NCBI GenBank assembly: GCA_002731665.1
Contig: PCCJ01000006.1
Span: forward strand, 1 to 12,904
From: Actinomycetota bacterium
Lineage (GTDB): Bacteria; Actinomycetota; Acidimicrobiia; Acidimicrobiales; Poriferisodaliceae
Length of the DNA: 12,904 nt
Direction: 5' to 3'
The notes under the pieces are model-generated. The model worked only from the letters and a program-made list of their open reading frames with translations, had not been told where the DNA came from and ran no database searches. Position numbers and translations under genes: made by a program. Shown here piece by piece: positions 1-6,469 of the stretch (within the stretch, counting starts at the first letter, position 1; each line of letters opens with the position of its first letter).

Positions 1-510
1 GGAAGTTATAAGAGGAATAAGTCTCGGTGCATCTCGAAGCCTTCGGTAAGCAACTCGTTCCATAATTATCGCCGTGGCTGTTGACACGACTATTGAAGTG
101 GCGATGACAAAGACCAAACTAAATAGGAAAGCGTCTTGCCAAAGCCCGGATTCAGACAACTTGTTGCTAATGATCATTCCAGACATCGCGCCAGCCATAA
201 AAACTTCACCATGAGCAAAGTTAATGAACCCCAGAACTCCGTACACCATTGAATAGCCAAGCGCTATTAAACCGTACATAGCACCCTGGGCAATACCAGT
301 CACCAGCAACCCTTTCAATTGGTCAGCCGTTAATCCCGTGGCATCAGGATTGACCCAGCTGGCAAAAGGATTCTGTGGGTTTATTTGTTGCGCTATAAAA
401 GCAATGACACCGACAGAAACGATCCCGATAAACGTTATCCGGATCAGCGCGAGGAAACGGTCTACCCAGAGTACTCGCGATGTCGGTTTGTAAACGTTGT
501 TAGTGGCCAC
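1..510 (-). CDS. livH: Branched-chain amino acid ABC transporter permease LivH (3' end cut by window edge)
   Basis: Membrane permease of a high-affinity leucine/isoleucine/valine-type ABC importer; it would pair with a LivM permease, LivG/LivF ATPases and the LivK binding protein next door. The 170 residues present read without a stop to the left edge, so the C-terminal part (the family is usually about 290-330 residues) is missing. After a hydrophobic first segment (about residues 20-40) and an external loop comes the LivH signature: YGLIALGYSMVYG, then GFINFAHGEVFMAGAM. A further hydrophobic segment follows near residues 125-150. The GTG start at 508-510 is chosen because a weak GGAAAG ribosome site lies just upstream; no better start is visible. 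It is downstream of livK on the same strand, separated by 135 bp with two hairpins. Family assignment is secure; the exact substrate (branched-chain or other amino acid, or urea-like) is not readable from this part. Confidence 0.93.
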   Translation of the reverse strand, partial: MATNNVYKPTSRVLWVDRFLALIRITFIGIVSVGVIAFIAQQINPQNPFASWVNPDATGLTADQLKGLLVTGIAQGAMYGLIALGYSMVYGVLGFINFAHGEVFMAGAMSGMIISNKLSESGLWQDAFLFSLVFVIATSIVVSTATAIIMERVAYRRLRDAPRLIPLITS

Positions 511-549
511 AGGCCTACTTTCCGCTTTTATACACAAGACTGTAATGCA

Positions 550-591
550 AAGCCGGTTCTGACCCTCTTACGAACTGGTCAGAACCGGCTT
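550..591 (-). promoter_or_regulatory. Strong intercistronic hairpin between livK and livH
   Basis: A perfect 15-bp inverted repeat (AAGCCGGTTCTGACC at 550-564, its complement at 577-591) with a 12-nt loop. On the minus strand it lies after the livK stop and before the livH start. The bases after it on the minus strand are TTTGCATT-like rather than a run of T, so it is not a classical intrinsic terminator in that direction. I infer partial termination and/or 3'-end protection of livK mRNA, making the binding protein more abundant than the permease, as is known for several binding-protein transport operons. Confidence 0.75.
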
Positions 592-614
592 AAATTGCTT
601 AATGATGACTACTA

Positions 615-639
615 CAGGTCGAACGAGTTCGACTACTGC
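615..639 (-). promoter_or_regulatory. Second, smaller hairpin immediately after the livK stop
   Basis: GTCGAAC (618-624) and GTTCGAC (627-633) are perfect 7-bp inverted arms separated by 2 nt. As RNA this is a 6-bp stem with a 4-nt loop, which can be lengthened by CAG/CTG pairing across a 2-nt bulge. It begins about 7 nt after the livK stop codon and precedes the larger 15-bp hairpin. Probably a transcript-end or mRNA-stability element; function inferred only. Confidence 0.5.
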
Positions 640-645
640 ATATAT

Positions 646-1926
646 CTAGGGTGCGTATTCAAACACCACGTTATTGTTTGATGCATCATAATCGTTTGAC
701 ATATTTCCGATCACTGTGATTCGCTGTGCTCCGCAATCGCCGAATTCGTCACATGTGAGCGAGCCAATAATGCCTGAATACCCTGAAAGGCCATTCAAGT
801 ACTCACGGACACCTGCTCGATCGATAGTCAGTTCACCATCATTCACAAACGAAGCAGCTTTGATTGCCTCGAGAAGTATGGTGGCAGCGTCATATGAATG
901 AGCCCAGAAAGAAGCCTCTGGCGAAGAGCCGTTATTAGCTTCATAGGTTTGAAGGAAAGACTCTGCTGTGACTCCGGTGCTTTGGTTCGTGTTCTCTCCG
1001 TATCGAAGATCCGGGCCAGAAATAAACATGCCATCCGCTTGATCAAGACCCATGAAGCTGGACACCTGAAGACCATCCGCAGCAAGCAATGTCACGTTTT
1101 CAAGACCTGCTACCGTGGGAGCCTGCGCAGCGATAAAGTCGCCCGCAGGTTGGAAGATTGGGAAGAATAGTGCCTCAGGAGACCCAGCTGCTACTTCCGT
1201 AAGGACAGGAACCATGTCGGTGTCTTCTTTGTTGATACCAGTGAAGCCGGTCATTGTTCCACCGAGTGCTTCAAAAGCGTCTGAAAAAGCTTGAGCTAGA
1301 CCTTGGGTGTAAGGATCACCATCATGAATAGCAGCTGCGGTAGTCATACCGAGCTCATCATGAACAAATTTAGCCATGGCCGCACCTTGGAATAAATCAT
1401 TATGAGCTGTTCGGTAATAACCTGCGTGCCAGTCTTTGCCAGCATTACCTACTAAATCAGAGGTCAACGAAGGCGAAGTATTTGACGGTGAAATCATTAC
1501 CATGCCAGCAGCACTGATTAATGGTGATGCAGCGGTAGCAGCACCCGAACAAGAAGTTCCGATAACTCCAACGACTGACTCGTCAGCCACAATAGTTTGT
1601 GCTGCTGCCTGTCCACCATCAGCGGAGCACAGATCATCAAGACCGGTACCCATGCTTACGCTGAATCCGTTAATATCACCGAAATCAGCAATGGCTTGTT
1701 CTACGCCCCTCTGGTTAGGCAATCCCAAGAAAGCCACGTCGCCTGTGATGGCGTTAAGCGAACGAATTTGAATGTCATCACCAGACTCAACTGTAACGGT
1801 CCCTAAGGAACCATCTCCGAGACCGCTTCCGGTTACGCTCTCTGAGTCGGAATCGCTACCGCATGCAGCGGCAACCATCGTAAATGCCAGCAGCAAGCCT
1901 AGCATTCTAAAAAACTTGGACTTCAT
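646..1926 (-). CDS. livK: Branched-chain amino acid ABC transporter substrate-binding lipoprotein LivK
   Basis: A 426-residue extracytoplasmic binding protein of the Leu/Ile/Val-binding family (type 1 periplasmic binding fold). Residues 1-22 form a lipoprotein signal: positive MKSKFFR, a hydrophobic core, and VAAAC with Cys22 as the lipidated residue, followed by a Ser/Asp-rich linker (GSDSDSES). The mature part shows family features: ITGDVAFLGLPNQRGVEQAIADF near residues 60-82, GVIGTSCSGAATAASPLISAAGMVMISPSNTSPSL near 135-170, and YYRTAHNDLFQGAAMAKF near 190-208. The start is well supported: ATG at 1924-1926 with a GGAGGGG ribosome site at 1934-1940, 7 nt upstream. livH follows after two hairpins. 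Family and localisation are secure; ligand identity is not proven, since relatives also bind other amino acids, amides or urea. Confidence 0.95.
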   Translation of the reverse strand: MKSKFFRMLGLLLAFTMVAAACGSDSDSESVTGSGLGDGSLGTVTVESGDDIQIRSLNAITGDVAFLGLPNQRGVEQAIADFGDINGFSVSMGTGLDDLCSADGGQAAAQTIVADESVVGVIGTSCSGAATAASPLISAAGMVMISPSNTSPSLTSDLVGNAGKDWHAGYYRTAHNDLFQGAAMAKFVHDELGMTTAAAIHDGDPYTQGLAQAFSDAFEALGGTMTGFTGINKEDTDMVPVLTEVAAGSPEALFFPIFQPAGDFIAAQAPTVAGLENVTLLAADGLQVSSFMGLDQADGMFISGPDLRYGENTNQSTGVTAESFLQTYEANNGSSPEASFWAHSYDAATILLEAIKAASFVNDGELTIDRAGVREYLNGLSGYSGIIGSLTCDEFGDCGAQRITVIGNMSNDYDASNNNVVFEYAP

Positions 1927-1954
1927 GGATTCACCCCTCCAGGCGTGCTAATGA

Positions 1955-1969
1955 GGGACGTGACATCCC
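1955..1969 (-). promoter_or_regulatory. Short palindrome/leader hairpin upstream of livK
   Basis: GGGACGT and ACATCCC flank one central base, giving an almost perfect 15-bp palindrome with a single imperfect (G:U-type) pair. It lies between the putative livK -10 box (1975-1980) and the livK ribosome site, so it could be an operator near the transcription start or a small 5'-leader hairpin. Only the symmetry is seen; the role is inferred. Confidence 0.35.
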
Positions 1970-1973
1970 AAAT

Positions 1974-2001
1974 TATGATATCTATAACCGTATCGTTATA
2001 G
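1974..2001. promoter_or_regulatory. Divergent promoter boxes and palindromic operator-like site between livK and the exporter gene
   Basis: A plus-strand TATGAT (1974-1979) overlaps a minus-strand TATCAT (1975-1980); both resemble -10 boxes, so divergent transcription of livK and the exporter could start here. Beside them lies a perfect palindrome, CTATAAC (1982-1988), 6-nt spacer CGTATC, GTTATAG (1995-2001). It would sit over the -35 region of the livK promoter and at the start of the plus-strand transcript, a good position for a dimeric repressor acting both ways. No convincing TTGACA-like -35 is seen on either strand. Sequence symmetry is observed; operator function and regulator identity are inference. 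Confidence 0.45.
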
Positions 2002-2007
2002 CATCAC

Positions 2008-2108
2008 ATGAGTCTAGGCCATAGAACACTGACGTCATAACCACTTGCGATGTTTCGCCCAAAGATTTGGGTGAGCAATCAAGGGGCCTAGATGAGCTTT
2101 CAGCTGAA
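2008..2108 (+). promoter_or_regulatory. Inverted-repeat-rich leader before the EamA/RhtA-like gene
   Basis: Rest of the divergent intergenic region. TCTAGGCC (2013-2020) is perfectly complementary to GGCCTAGA (2085-2092). Between them lies a small stem CCCAAA-GA-TTTGGG (2058-2071), and just after them a 10-bp palindrome TTCAGCTGAA (2099-2108). A 10-codon ORF (2008-2040, MSLGHRTLTS then TAA) overlaps the left arm. No poly-T run follows, so no intrinsic terminator is evident, and I could not match the region to a known riboswitch class. It may be an RNA leader or a cluster of protein-binding palindromes. Confidence 0.35.
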
Positions 2109-2168
2109 CGAGATCATAGATAACCTCTAAATAATGCCTTCTCAATTCCTGCAACCCACTAAGTCGCT

Positions 2169-3023
2169 TTGAACCTCAACCCTTCTAAAAGCAGTACTTC
2201 TCCAGAACTTTTATTTGTCCTCGGAGGCATCTCTCAGTACAGCGGCGCTGCTACCGCCGTTAGTTTATTTGAGAACATAAGACCTGGTGGGGTCGCTCTA
2301 CTAAGGGTTCTGGCTGCAGCTGTTGCAATAATTTCTTTTCGAAGGTCCTGGAAACGGAAATGGAATAAAAAAGATTTAGTTTGGGCTAGCGCTTTCGGCA
2401 TCGTCTTGGCCGTCATGAATCTGTCAATTTACCTAGCGATTGAAACTCTCCCTCTAGGAAATGCAGTCGCAATAGAATTTCTCGGTCCAATCGCCGTGGC
2501 AGCAGTCGGGGCTAGAACAATTAAGTCTGCCTCCTCTTTAGGTCTTGCTTCCGTAGGTGTAATAATCCTGGCAGGGGTTCAGCCCTCCGGTACGGCTCTC
2601 GGGATACTATTCGCCTTAATAGCCGGACTGATGTGGGCGGCATACATAGTTCTGGGTCACCAAGTGGCAAGACACGGCGCAGCTATCGATGGTCTTGGCG
2701 TAGGCATGCTCATAGGAGCGTTCGTCATAGCTCCATTCGGAATCACCGAAATGGGCGCCGCCTTTAGCTCTCCAAGTATTTTGGGCTTGGCGCTACTCAC
2801 TGGGGTCCTTTCGAACGTCATTCCTTACAGCATTGACCAAAACGTTCTAAGTCGTATTAGCCGTTCTCGCTTTGCATTCCTCCAAGCCCTGCTACCAGTT
2901 ACTGCCTCAGTAATAGCTTTTCTTTTTTTAAATCAGGAAACTAGTTGGGCCGAAGTGGGAGGAATTAGCTTAGTTATAGTTGCAATCCTTATTAGAGGTA
3001 GTGACCACTCGCAGTTGAAATAG
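2169..3023 (+). CDS. RhtA-like EamA/DMT-superfamily transporter (probable amino acid exporter)
   Basis: A 284-residue inner-membrane protein with about ten hydrophobic segments in two repeated EamA halves (roughly residues 14-135 and 142-275), the usual size for the family. It resembles E. coli RhtA (threonine/homoserine exporter), especially at residues 94-110 (LPLGNAVAIEFLGPIAV) and in the NVIPYSIDQ stretch of the second half; from this I infer efflux of small amino acids or related metabolites, not a proven substrate. The start is forced: an in-frame TAA lies at 2160-2162 and no ATG or GTG occurs before the first membrane segment, leaving TTG at 2169-2171. No clear ribosome site precedes it, which suggests weak or controlled initiation. 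It is divergent from livK (an importer) and 42 bp before the DUF4262 gene on the same strand. Confidence 0.87.
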   Translation: MNLNPSKSSTSPELLFVLGGISQYSGAATAVSLFENIRPGGVALLRVLAAAVAIISFRRSWKRKWNKKDLVWASAFGIVLAVMNLSIYLAIETLPLGNAVAIEFLGPIAVAAVGARTIKSASSLGLASVGVIILAGVQPSGTALGILFALIAGLMWAAYIVLGHQVARHGAAIDGLGVGMLIGAFVIAPFGITEMGAAFSSPSILGLALLTGVLSNVIPYSIDQNVLSRISRSRFAFLQALLPVTASVIAFLFLNQETSWAEVGGISLVIVAILIRGSDHSQLK

Positions 3024-3065
3024 ATTTTGGTACTAACCCACAAAAATATTAATTAGGAAGGCTTT

Positions 3066-3545
3066 ATGTCCGAACTCCAATACGAACCTATGGAGCACAT
3101 GGAAAAACTCCAATGGATGTTAGACACGAACGGCTGGGGTATCGAGCCCGTAAAGCCAATCACTGGGGATTCTCCGCGCGCTGGGTACTCATACACATTC
3201 GGTTTAAAGTCGTTAATTGGCTACCCCGATTTAGCTATATTTGGGCTAGCTCCCGCCGCTGCTCGTGGTTTGCTTGACTTAATTATTACTCACTTACGCT
3301 CCGGCGGAGAGCTCCCGGTTGGACAACCCTTCAATGGGTTATTAGATAACGATCTTGTTTCTGTTCTCGTTGATGTTGCACTTCCCAGACATGCTGCGTT
3401 ATTTCCTACTCTTCCTTTGATCTACAAAAACGATGAATGGCAGGTCCGTCAGTTCATATGGCCCGATCGTTCTGGTGCACTGCCGTGGGATGACACGTGG
3501 CCAGAAGAGTTAAGGTTTGCGCAGCCAATACTTAACTCGTTTTGA
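3066..3545 (+). CDS. DUF4262 domain-containing protein
   Basis: A 159-residue soluble protein with no signal peptide or membrane segment. It shows the DUF4262 pattern across its whole length: an N-terminal GWGI-type strand (about 23-26), GYSYTFGL (40-47), PDLAIFGLAPAAARGLLDL (about 54-72), a GQPFNGLL segment (86-93), and a C-terminal VRQFIWPDRSGALPW (about 127-141) leading to QPIL near the end. The family is widespread in actinobacteria and proteobacteria, and I know of no established biochemical role. The start ATG at 3066 has an AGGAAGG ribosome site about 6 nt upstream. It probably shares a transcript with the exporter gene (42 bp upstream). Its TGA stop (3543-3545) directly touches the rhomboid stop codon on the other strand, and no terminator separates them. 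Confidence 0.85.
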   Translation: MSELQYEPMEHMEKLQWMLDTNGWGIEPVKPITGDSPRAGYSYTFGLKSLIGYPDLAIFGLAPAAARGLLDLIITHLRSGGELPVGQPFNGLLDNDLVSVLVDVALPRHAALFPTLPLIYKNDEWQVRQFIWPDRSGALPWDDTWPEELRFAQPILNSF

Positions 3546-4232
3546 TTAGAAAAGTGGACTTCGCCAAGTTTTCGCTGCAATCCAACCTAAAAGACCAAAC
3601 AACAGAACTGACCCAACAAGCAACGCCCAAGTAGTCAACCTAGAACCATTTCGATAACGAATCCCTACGCAATAACCAGATATGAATCCCGCTAGAAGTC
3701 CGCCAAGGTGGCCACCAACTGAGACGTTAGGGCCAAGGAAAGACAAAATAATATTTACGATTATCAGTGTTCCTAAACCTTCTTGCCATGGGTCTTTCCC
3801 ATCTTTCTGTTCGATAACGAACACCGAGGCCATTAAACCGTAAACGATGCCAGAGGCACCAACCGTCGGATTCATCGGCGTTAGTAACAACGCGCCAGCT
3901 GACCCACCAAGCGCTGAAACAAAACATATTAAGGCAAAGTAAGACGTCCCAACGTTCCTTTCTAAACGGCGCCCTAGGAGGAAGAGCATCAACACATTGA
4001 GAAGAATGTGTCGCAAGTCTGCGTGAAGAAAGGCCCCCGTTAAAAGCCGCCACCACTCATTGAGCTCTGCTATCGGGACTCCCCAAACTGACATGTCAAC
4101 AAGAACATCTCGACGCAACGAATACTGGCCTATTTTTTTAAGATCGTGGGTCAAGAAAAAAGCGAAAAAATTCAGTGCAACTAGTGTCAGGATTCCAATC
4201 GGCTGTATAAATAGTGGTCGCTTAAAGCTCAC
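3546..4232 (-). CDS. Rhomboid-family intramembrane serine protease
   Basis: A 228-residue multi-pass membrane protein that would cut substrates within the bilayer. The rhomboid core is complete: WWRLLTGAFLHADLRHILLN at residues 60-79 (His75 and Asn79 fit the oxyanion-side residues), catalytic Ser127 in GASGIVYG, and catalytic His175 in GGHLGG, so it should be active rather than a pseudoprotease. About six or seven hydrophobic segments are visible, with an extra one near residues 201-220. Translation starts at GTG (4230-4232). There is no Shine-Dalgarno sequence, and an NANNNT box (GACTTT, 4239-4244) ends 6 nt before the start, so it may be leaderless. It diverges from the LLM oxidoreductase gene across 37 bp. 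Its substrate cannot be deduced; adjacency to DUF4262 is convergent and not informative. Confidence 0.92.
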   Translation of the reverse strand: MSFKRPLFIQPIGILTLVALNFFAFFLTHDLKKIGQYSLRRDVLVDMSVWGVPIAELNEWWRLLTGAFLHADLRHILLNVLMLFLLGRRLERNVGTSYFALICFVSALGGSAGALLLTPMNPTVGASGIVYGLMASVFVIEQKDGKDPWQEGLGTLIIVNIILSFLGPNVSVGGHLGGLLAGFISGYCVGIRYRNGSRLTTWALLVGSVLLFGLLGWIAAKTWRSPLF

Positions 4233-4269
4233 GGATACAAAGTCGCTTTTCGAGTAGTAGTGTCATCAC
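4233..4269. promoter_or_regulatory. 37-bp bidirectional promoter, probably for two leaderless genes
   Basis: Only 37 bp separate the rhomboid start (minus) from the LLM oxidoreductase start (plus), and neither start has a Shine-Dalgarno sequence. On the plus strand TAGTGT (4258-4263, matching the actinobacterial -10 pattern TANNNT) ends exactly 6 nt before ATG 4270, the spacing expected when transcription begins at the start codon itself. On the minus strand GACTTT (4239-4244) has the same spacing to GTG 4232 but lacks the first T. The plus-strand call is fair, the minus-strand call weak. Confidence 0.5.
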
Positions 4270-5121
4270 ATGAAATTCGGAATAATGTTTGCTAACACTG
4301 GGCCATTTGTCGAACCAGAAGCTGCTATTAATTTAGCGCAAGCGGCCGAAGCCGCCGGATGCGAGTCAATCTGGACAGTTGAACATGTTGTTGTCCCTAA
4401 AGGATACAAATCAGCCTACCCCTACGCCAAGGACGGACGAATGCCAGGGGACAAAGAGGACATAGACATTCCTGACCCACTTATCTGGTTGGCTTACATT
4501 GCGTCCGCTACATCAACAATAAAGTTAGGGACTGGAGTAATGATCGTCCCGCAACGCAACCCCCTGGTCACAGCAAAAGCTGTTGCTACTCTAGACCGCC
4601 TATCTAAAGGCAGGATGATTTTGGGAGTCGGGTCTGGTTGGTTGGAGGAAGAGTTTGACGCTCTAGGTGTATCTTTCGACGATAGAGGCAACAGGACAGA
4701 TGAGTACTTGCAGACTTACAGAGCTGCCTGGGAAAATGATGTGGCAGGATTTAATGGTGAATTCATTTCATTTAACGACGTCTATGTCCGCCCTCAGCCT
4801 TCAAGTCATCACATTCCCATTATTGTTGGCGGGCATAGCAAAAGAGCAGCACGCAGGGCTGGAGAAATCGGCGATGGGTTCTTTCCCGGTCGAGGAAAGC
4901 CATCCGAGCTTGCCGTATTATTCAATTACGCTAAAGAATGTGCTGAGCGAGCCGGTCGAAACCCAGATGCCTTAGAGTTCACTGCTGGTGGGCCAACTAC
5001 AGCGGAATACGTGGAACAATTAGCTTCGATAGGCGTTTCTCGGATGATTGTCCCACCATTACAGCCCGAGCAGTTTGATAGCTTCGCCAGCAATGTCATC
5101 ACTCAATTCGGAAGTTCATAA
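4270..5121 (+). CDS. LLM-class F420-dependent oxidoreductase (TIGR03619-like)
   Basis: A 283-residue bacterial-luciferase-like (beta/alpha)8-barrel protein expected to use coenzyme F420 (possibly FMN) for hydride transfer on an unknown substrate. Features include the N-terminal MKFGIMFANTGPF strand, SIWTVEHVVVP (33-43), IKLGTGVMIVPQRNPL (84-99), the RMILGVGSGWLEEEFDALG stretch (115-133) typical of F420-dependent family members, and IPIIVGGHSKRAARRAGEIGDGFFP (182-206). Length is normal for the TIGR03619 group. The start ATG lies right after a TANNNT box with 6-nt spacing and has no ribosome site, suggesting leaderless translation. Only 2 bp separate its TAA from the ATG of the M18 aminopeptidase, so the two are co-transcribed. 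F420 use points to an actinobacterial host but is not proven by sequence alone; substrate unknown. Confidence 0.9.
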   Translation: MKFGIMFANTGPFVEPEAAINLAQAAEAAGCESIWTVEHVVVPKGYKSAYPYAKDGRMPGDKEDIDIPDPLIWLAYIASATSTIKLGTGVMIVPQRNPLVTAKAVATLDRLSKGRMILGVGSGWLEEEFDALGVSFDDRGNRTDEYLQTYRAAWENDVAGFNGEFISFNDVYVRPQPSSHHIPIIVGGHSKRAARRAGEIGDGFFPGRGKPSELAVLFNYAKECAERAGRNPDALEFTAGGPTTAEYVEQLASIGVSRMIVPPLQPEQFDSFASNVITQFGSS

Positions 5122-5123
5122 AA

Positions 5124-6389
5124 ATGATTAACAACTTATTTAACTTCATCGATTCATCACCCTCTCCGTTTCATGCCAGCGAAAACGCCGCAACGTCACT
5201 TAGCAACGCCGGATTTAATGAAGTTCCAAGTTCTGCTTCTTGGAATTCGAATCGGAAATCGTTTCTTAAAACTGGCGGCTCCATAGTTGCTATTTCAGCC
5301 GCCGACAAAATTGATCCAAAGCGTCTGGTATTTAATATTGTCGGCGCCCACACCGACAGCCCAAATTTGAGAATAAAGCCGATTCCCGACCGCAATAGCG
5401 TTGGCTATCAACAATTAGGAGTTGAAATATATGGAGGTGCTCTTCTTAATTCGTGGCTTGATCGAGATCTTGGTCTCTCTGGCCAAGTCTGCACGAAAGA
5501 AGGACACGTTATCAAAAAGCACCTGTTCCGATCCGATCAGCCTCTACTTCGTGTTCCACAGCTAGCAATTCATTTAGATAGGAACGTTAATGAAGGGCTT
5601 ACCTTAGATCGCCAAAACCACTTGACTCCGATCTGGGGACTTGGAGAGTCAGACAACTACGGATTTCGCAATTTTTTAGCAAACTTAATTGAGGTCGAGG
5701 AAACAGCCATTTTATCTTGGGATGCAATGGCTCACGATTTAACGCCTTCAACTCTTCTTGGTAAGAATCAGGAGTTTTATTCAGCTTCTCGCATCGACAA
5801 CCTAGCGTCATGTCATGCTGCTATCGAAGCCCTTTGTTCACTCGACTCGCTACCCGACAACACCGTTGCTGTTGCTGCGCTTTTCGACCATGAAGAAGTC
5901 GGAAGTAACTCTAATACTGGAGCTGCTGGGCCATTATTAGATAACTGCCTCGAACGAATAGTACTTTCGCTCGGCGGGTCTCGGGACGACTTTTTTGCTG
6001 CCCTTGCCCGATCTTGGTGTCTCTCCGCCGACGGAGCTCACGCCGTGCATCCTAACTACGTAGAACGTCATGACTCATCGCACAAAATAGAATTAAATGC
6101 TGGGCCGGTGATCAAGATTAACGCCAACGTTCGCTACGCAACGCAAGCAGAAGGCACCGCACACTTTCAAATGGTCTGCGACGCGGTAAATGTACCTACG
6201 CAACTTTACTCTCACCGCAGTGACCTTGCCTGCGGTTCCACAATAGGACCTATCACTGCAACTCGATTGGGAATTCGTGTGGTTGATATCGGGAGCGCTC
6301 AACTATCTATGCACTCAGCGAGAGAAATGGGTGGTTCCAAAGACCCGGGGCTTCTTACTAGTTCGCTGACATCTTTTTATCAATATTGA
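5124..6389 (+). CDS. apeB: M18-family metallo-aminopeptidase
   Basis: A 421-residue cytoplasmic aminopeptidase of the aspartyl aminopeptidase (M18) family; members are large oligomers that remove N-terminal residues from peptides with two metal ions. The expected metal and catalytic motifs are all visible: His76 and Asp78 in GAHTDSPNLRIKP, Asp225 in SASRIDN, Glu257/Glu258 in FDHEEVGS, Asp303 in SADGAHAVHPN, and His397 in SMHSARE. Length matches bacterial M18 enzymes of about 420-430 residues. The ATG start is 2 bp after the oxidoreductase stop, with no strong ribosome site of its own, so translation is probably coupled to the upstream gene. The residue preference (Asp/Glu or broader) cannot be settled here; the actinobacterial members are often called PepC or ApeB. 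Confidence 0.94.
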   Translation: MINNLFNFIDSSPSPFHASENAATSLSNAGFNEVPSSASWNSNRKSFLKTGGSIVAISAADKIDPKRLVFNIVGAHTDSPNLRIKPIPDRNSVGYQQLGVEIYGGALLNSWLDRDLGLSGQVCTKEGHVIKKHLFRSDQPLLRVPQLAIHLDRNVNEGLTLDRQNHLTPIWGLGESDNYGFRNFLANLIEVEETAILSWDAMAHDLTPSTLLGKNQEFYSASRIDNLASCHAAIEALCSLDSLPDNTVAVAALFDHEEVGSNSNTGAAGPLLDNCLERIVLSLGGSRDDFFAALARSWCLSADGAHAVHPNYVERHDSSHKIELNAGPVIKINANVRYATQAEGTAHFQMVCDAVNVPTQLYSHRSDLACGSTIGPITATRLGIRVVDIGSAQLSMHSAREMGGSKDPGLLTSSLTSFYQY

Positions 6390-6469
6390 GAAGACTTCTA
6401 CGATGAAATTTAAGTCGACACTCTGTGACGGCAACCTCTAACATTTTCAACAGCCCAACACCGACTCAT

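Noticed and set aside
550..591. Classical intrinsic terminator or transposon end
   Set aside because: No T-run follows on the minus strand, there is no transposase and no target duplication; it better fits an intercistronic hairpin.
385..681. 98-codon plus-strand ORF over the livH/livK gap
   Set aside because: It runs antisense through livH and through both hairpins, has no recognisable domain and no ribosome site; a shadow reading frame.
2008..2108. Known riboswitch (SAM, lysine, glycine, guanidine, c-di-GMP classes)
   Set aside because: I could not recognise the conserved core of any of these classes on either strand; only inverted repeats are visible.
3066..4232. DUF4262 and rhomboid as a functional pair or toxin-antitoxin-like module
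   Set aside because: They are convergent with no shared promoter, and neither family has a known toxin or immunity role, so adjacency alone does not support it.
6390..6469. Terminator between the convergent M18 and phosphatase genes
   Set aside because: Only a tiny AGAAG/CTTCT symmetry is present, with no stable stem followed by T residues.
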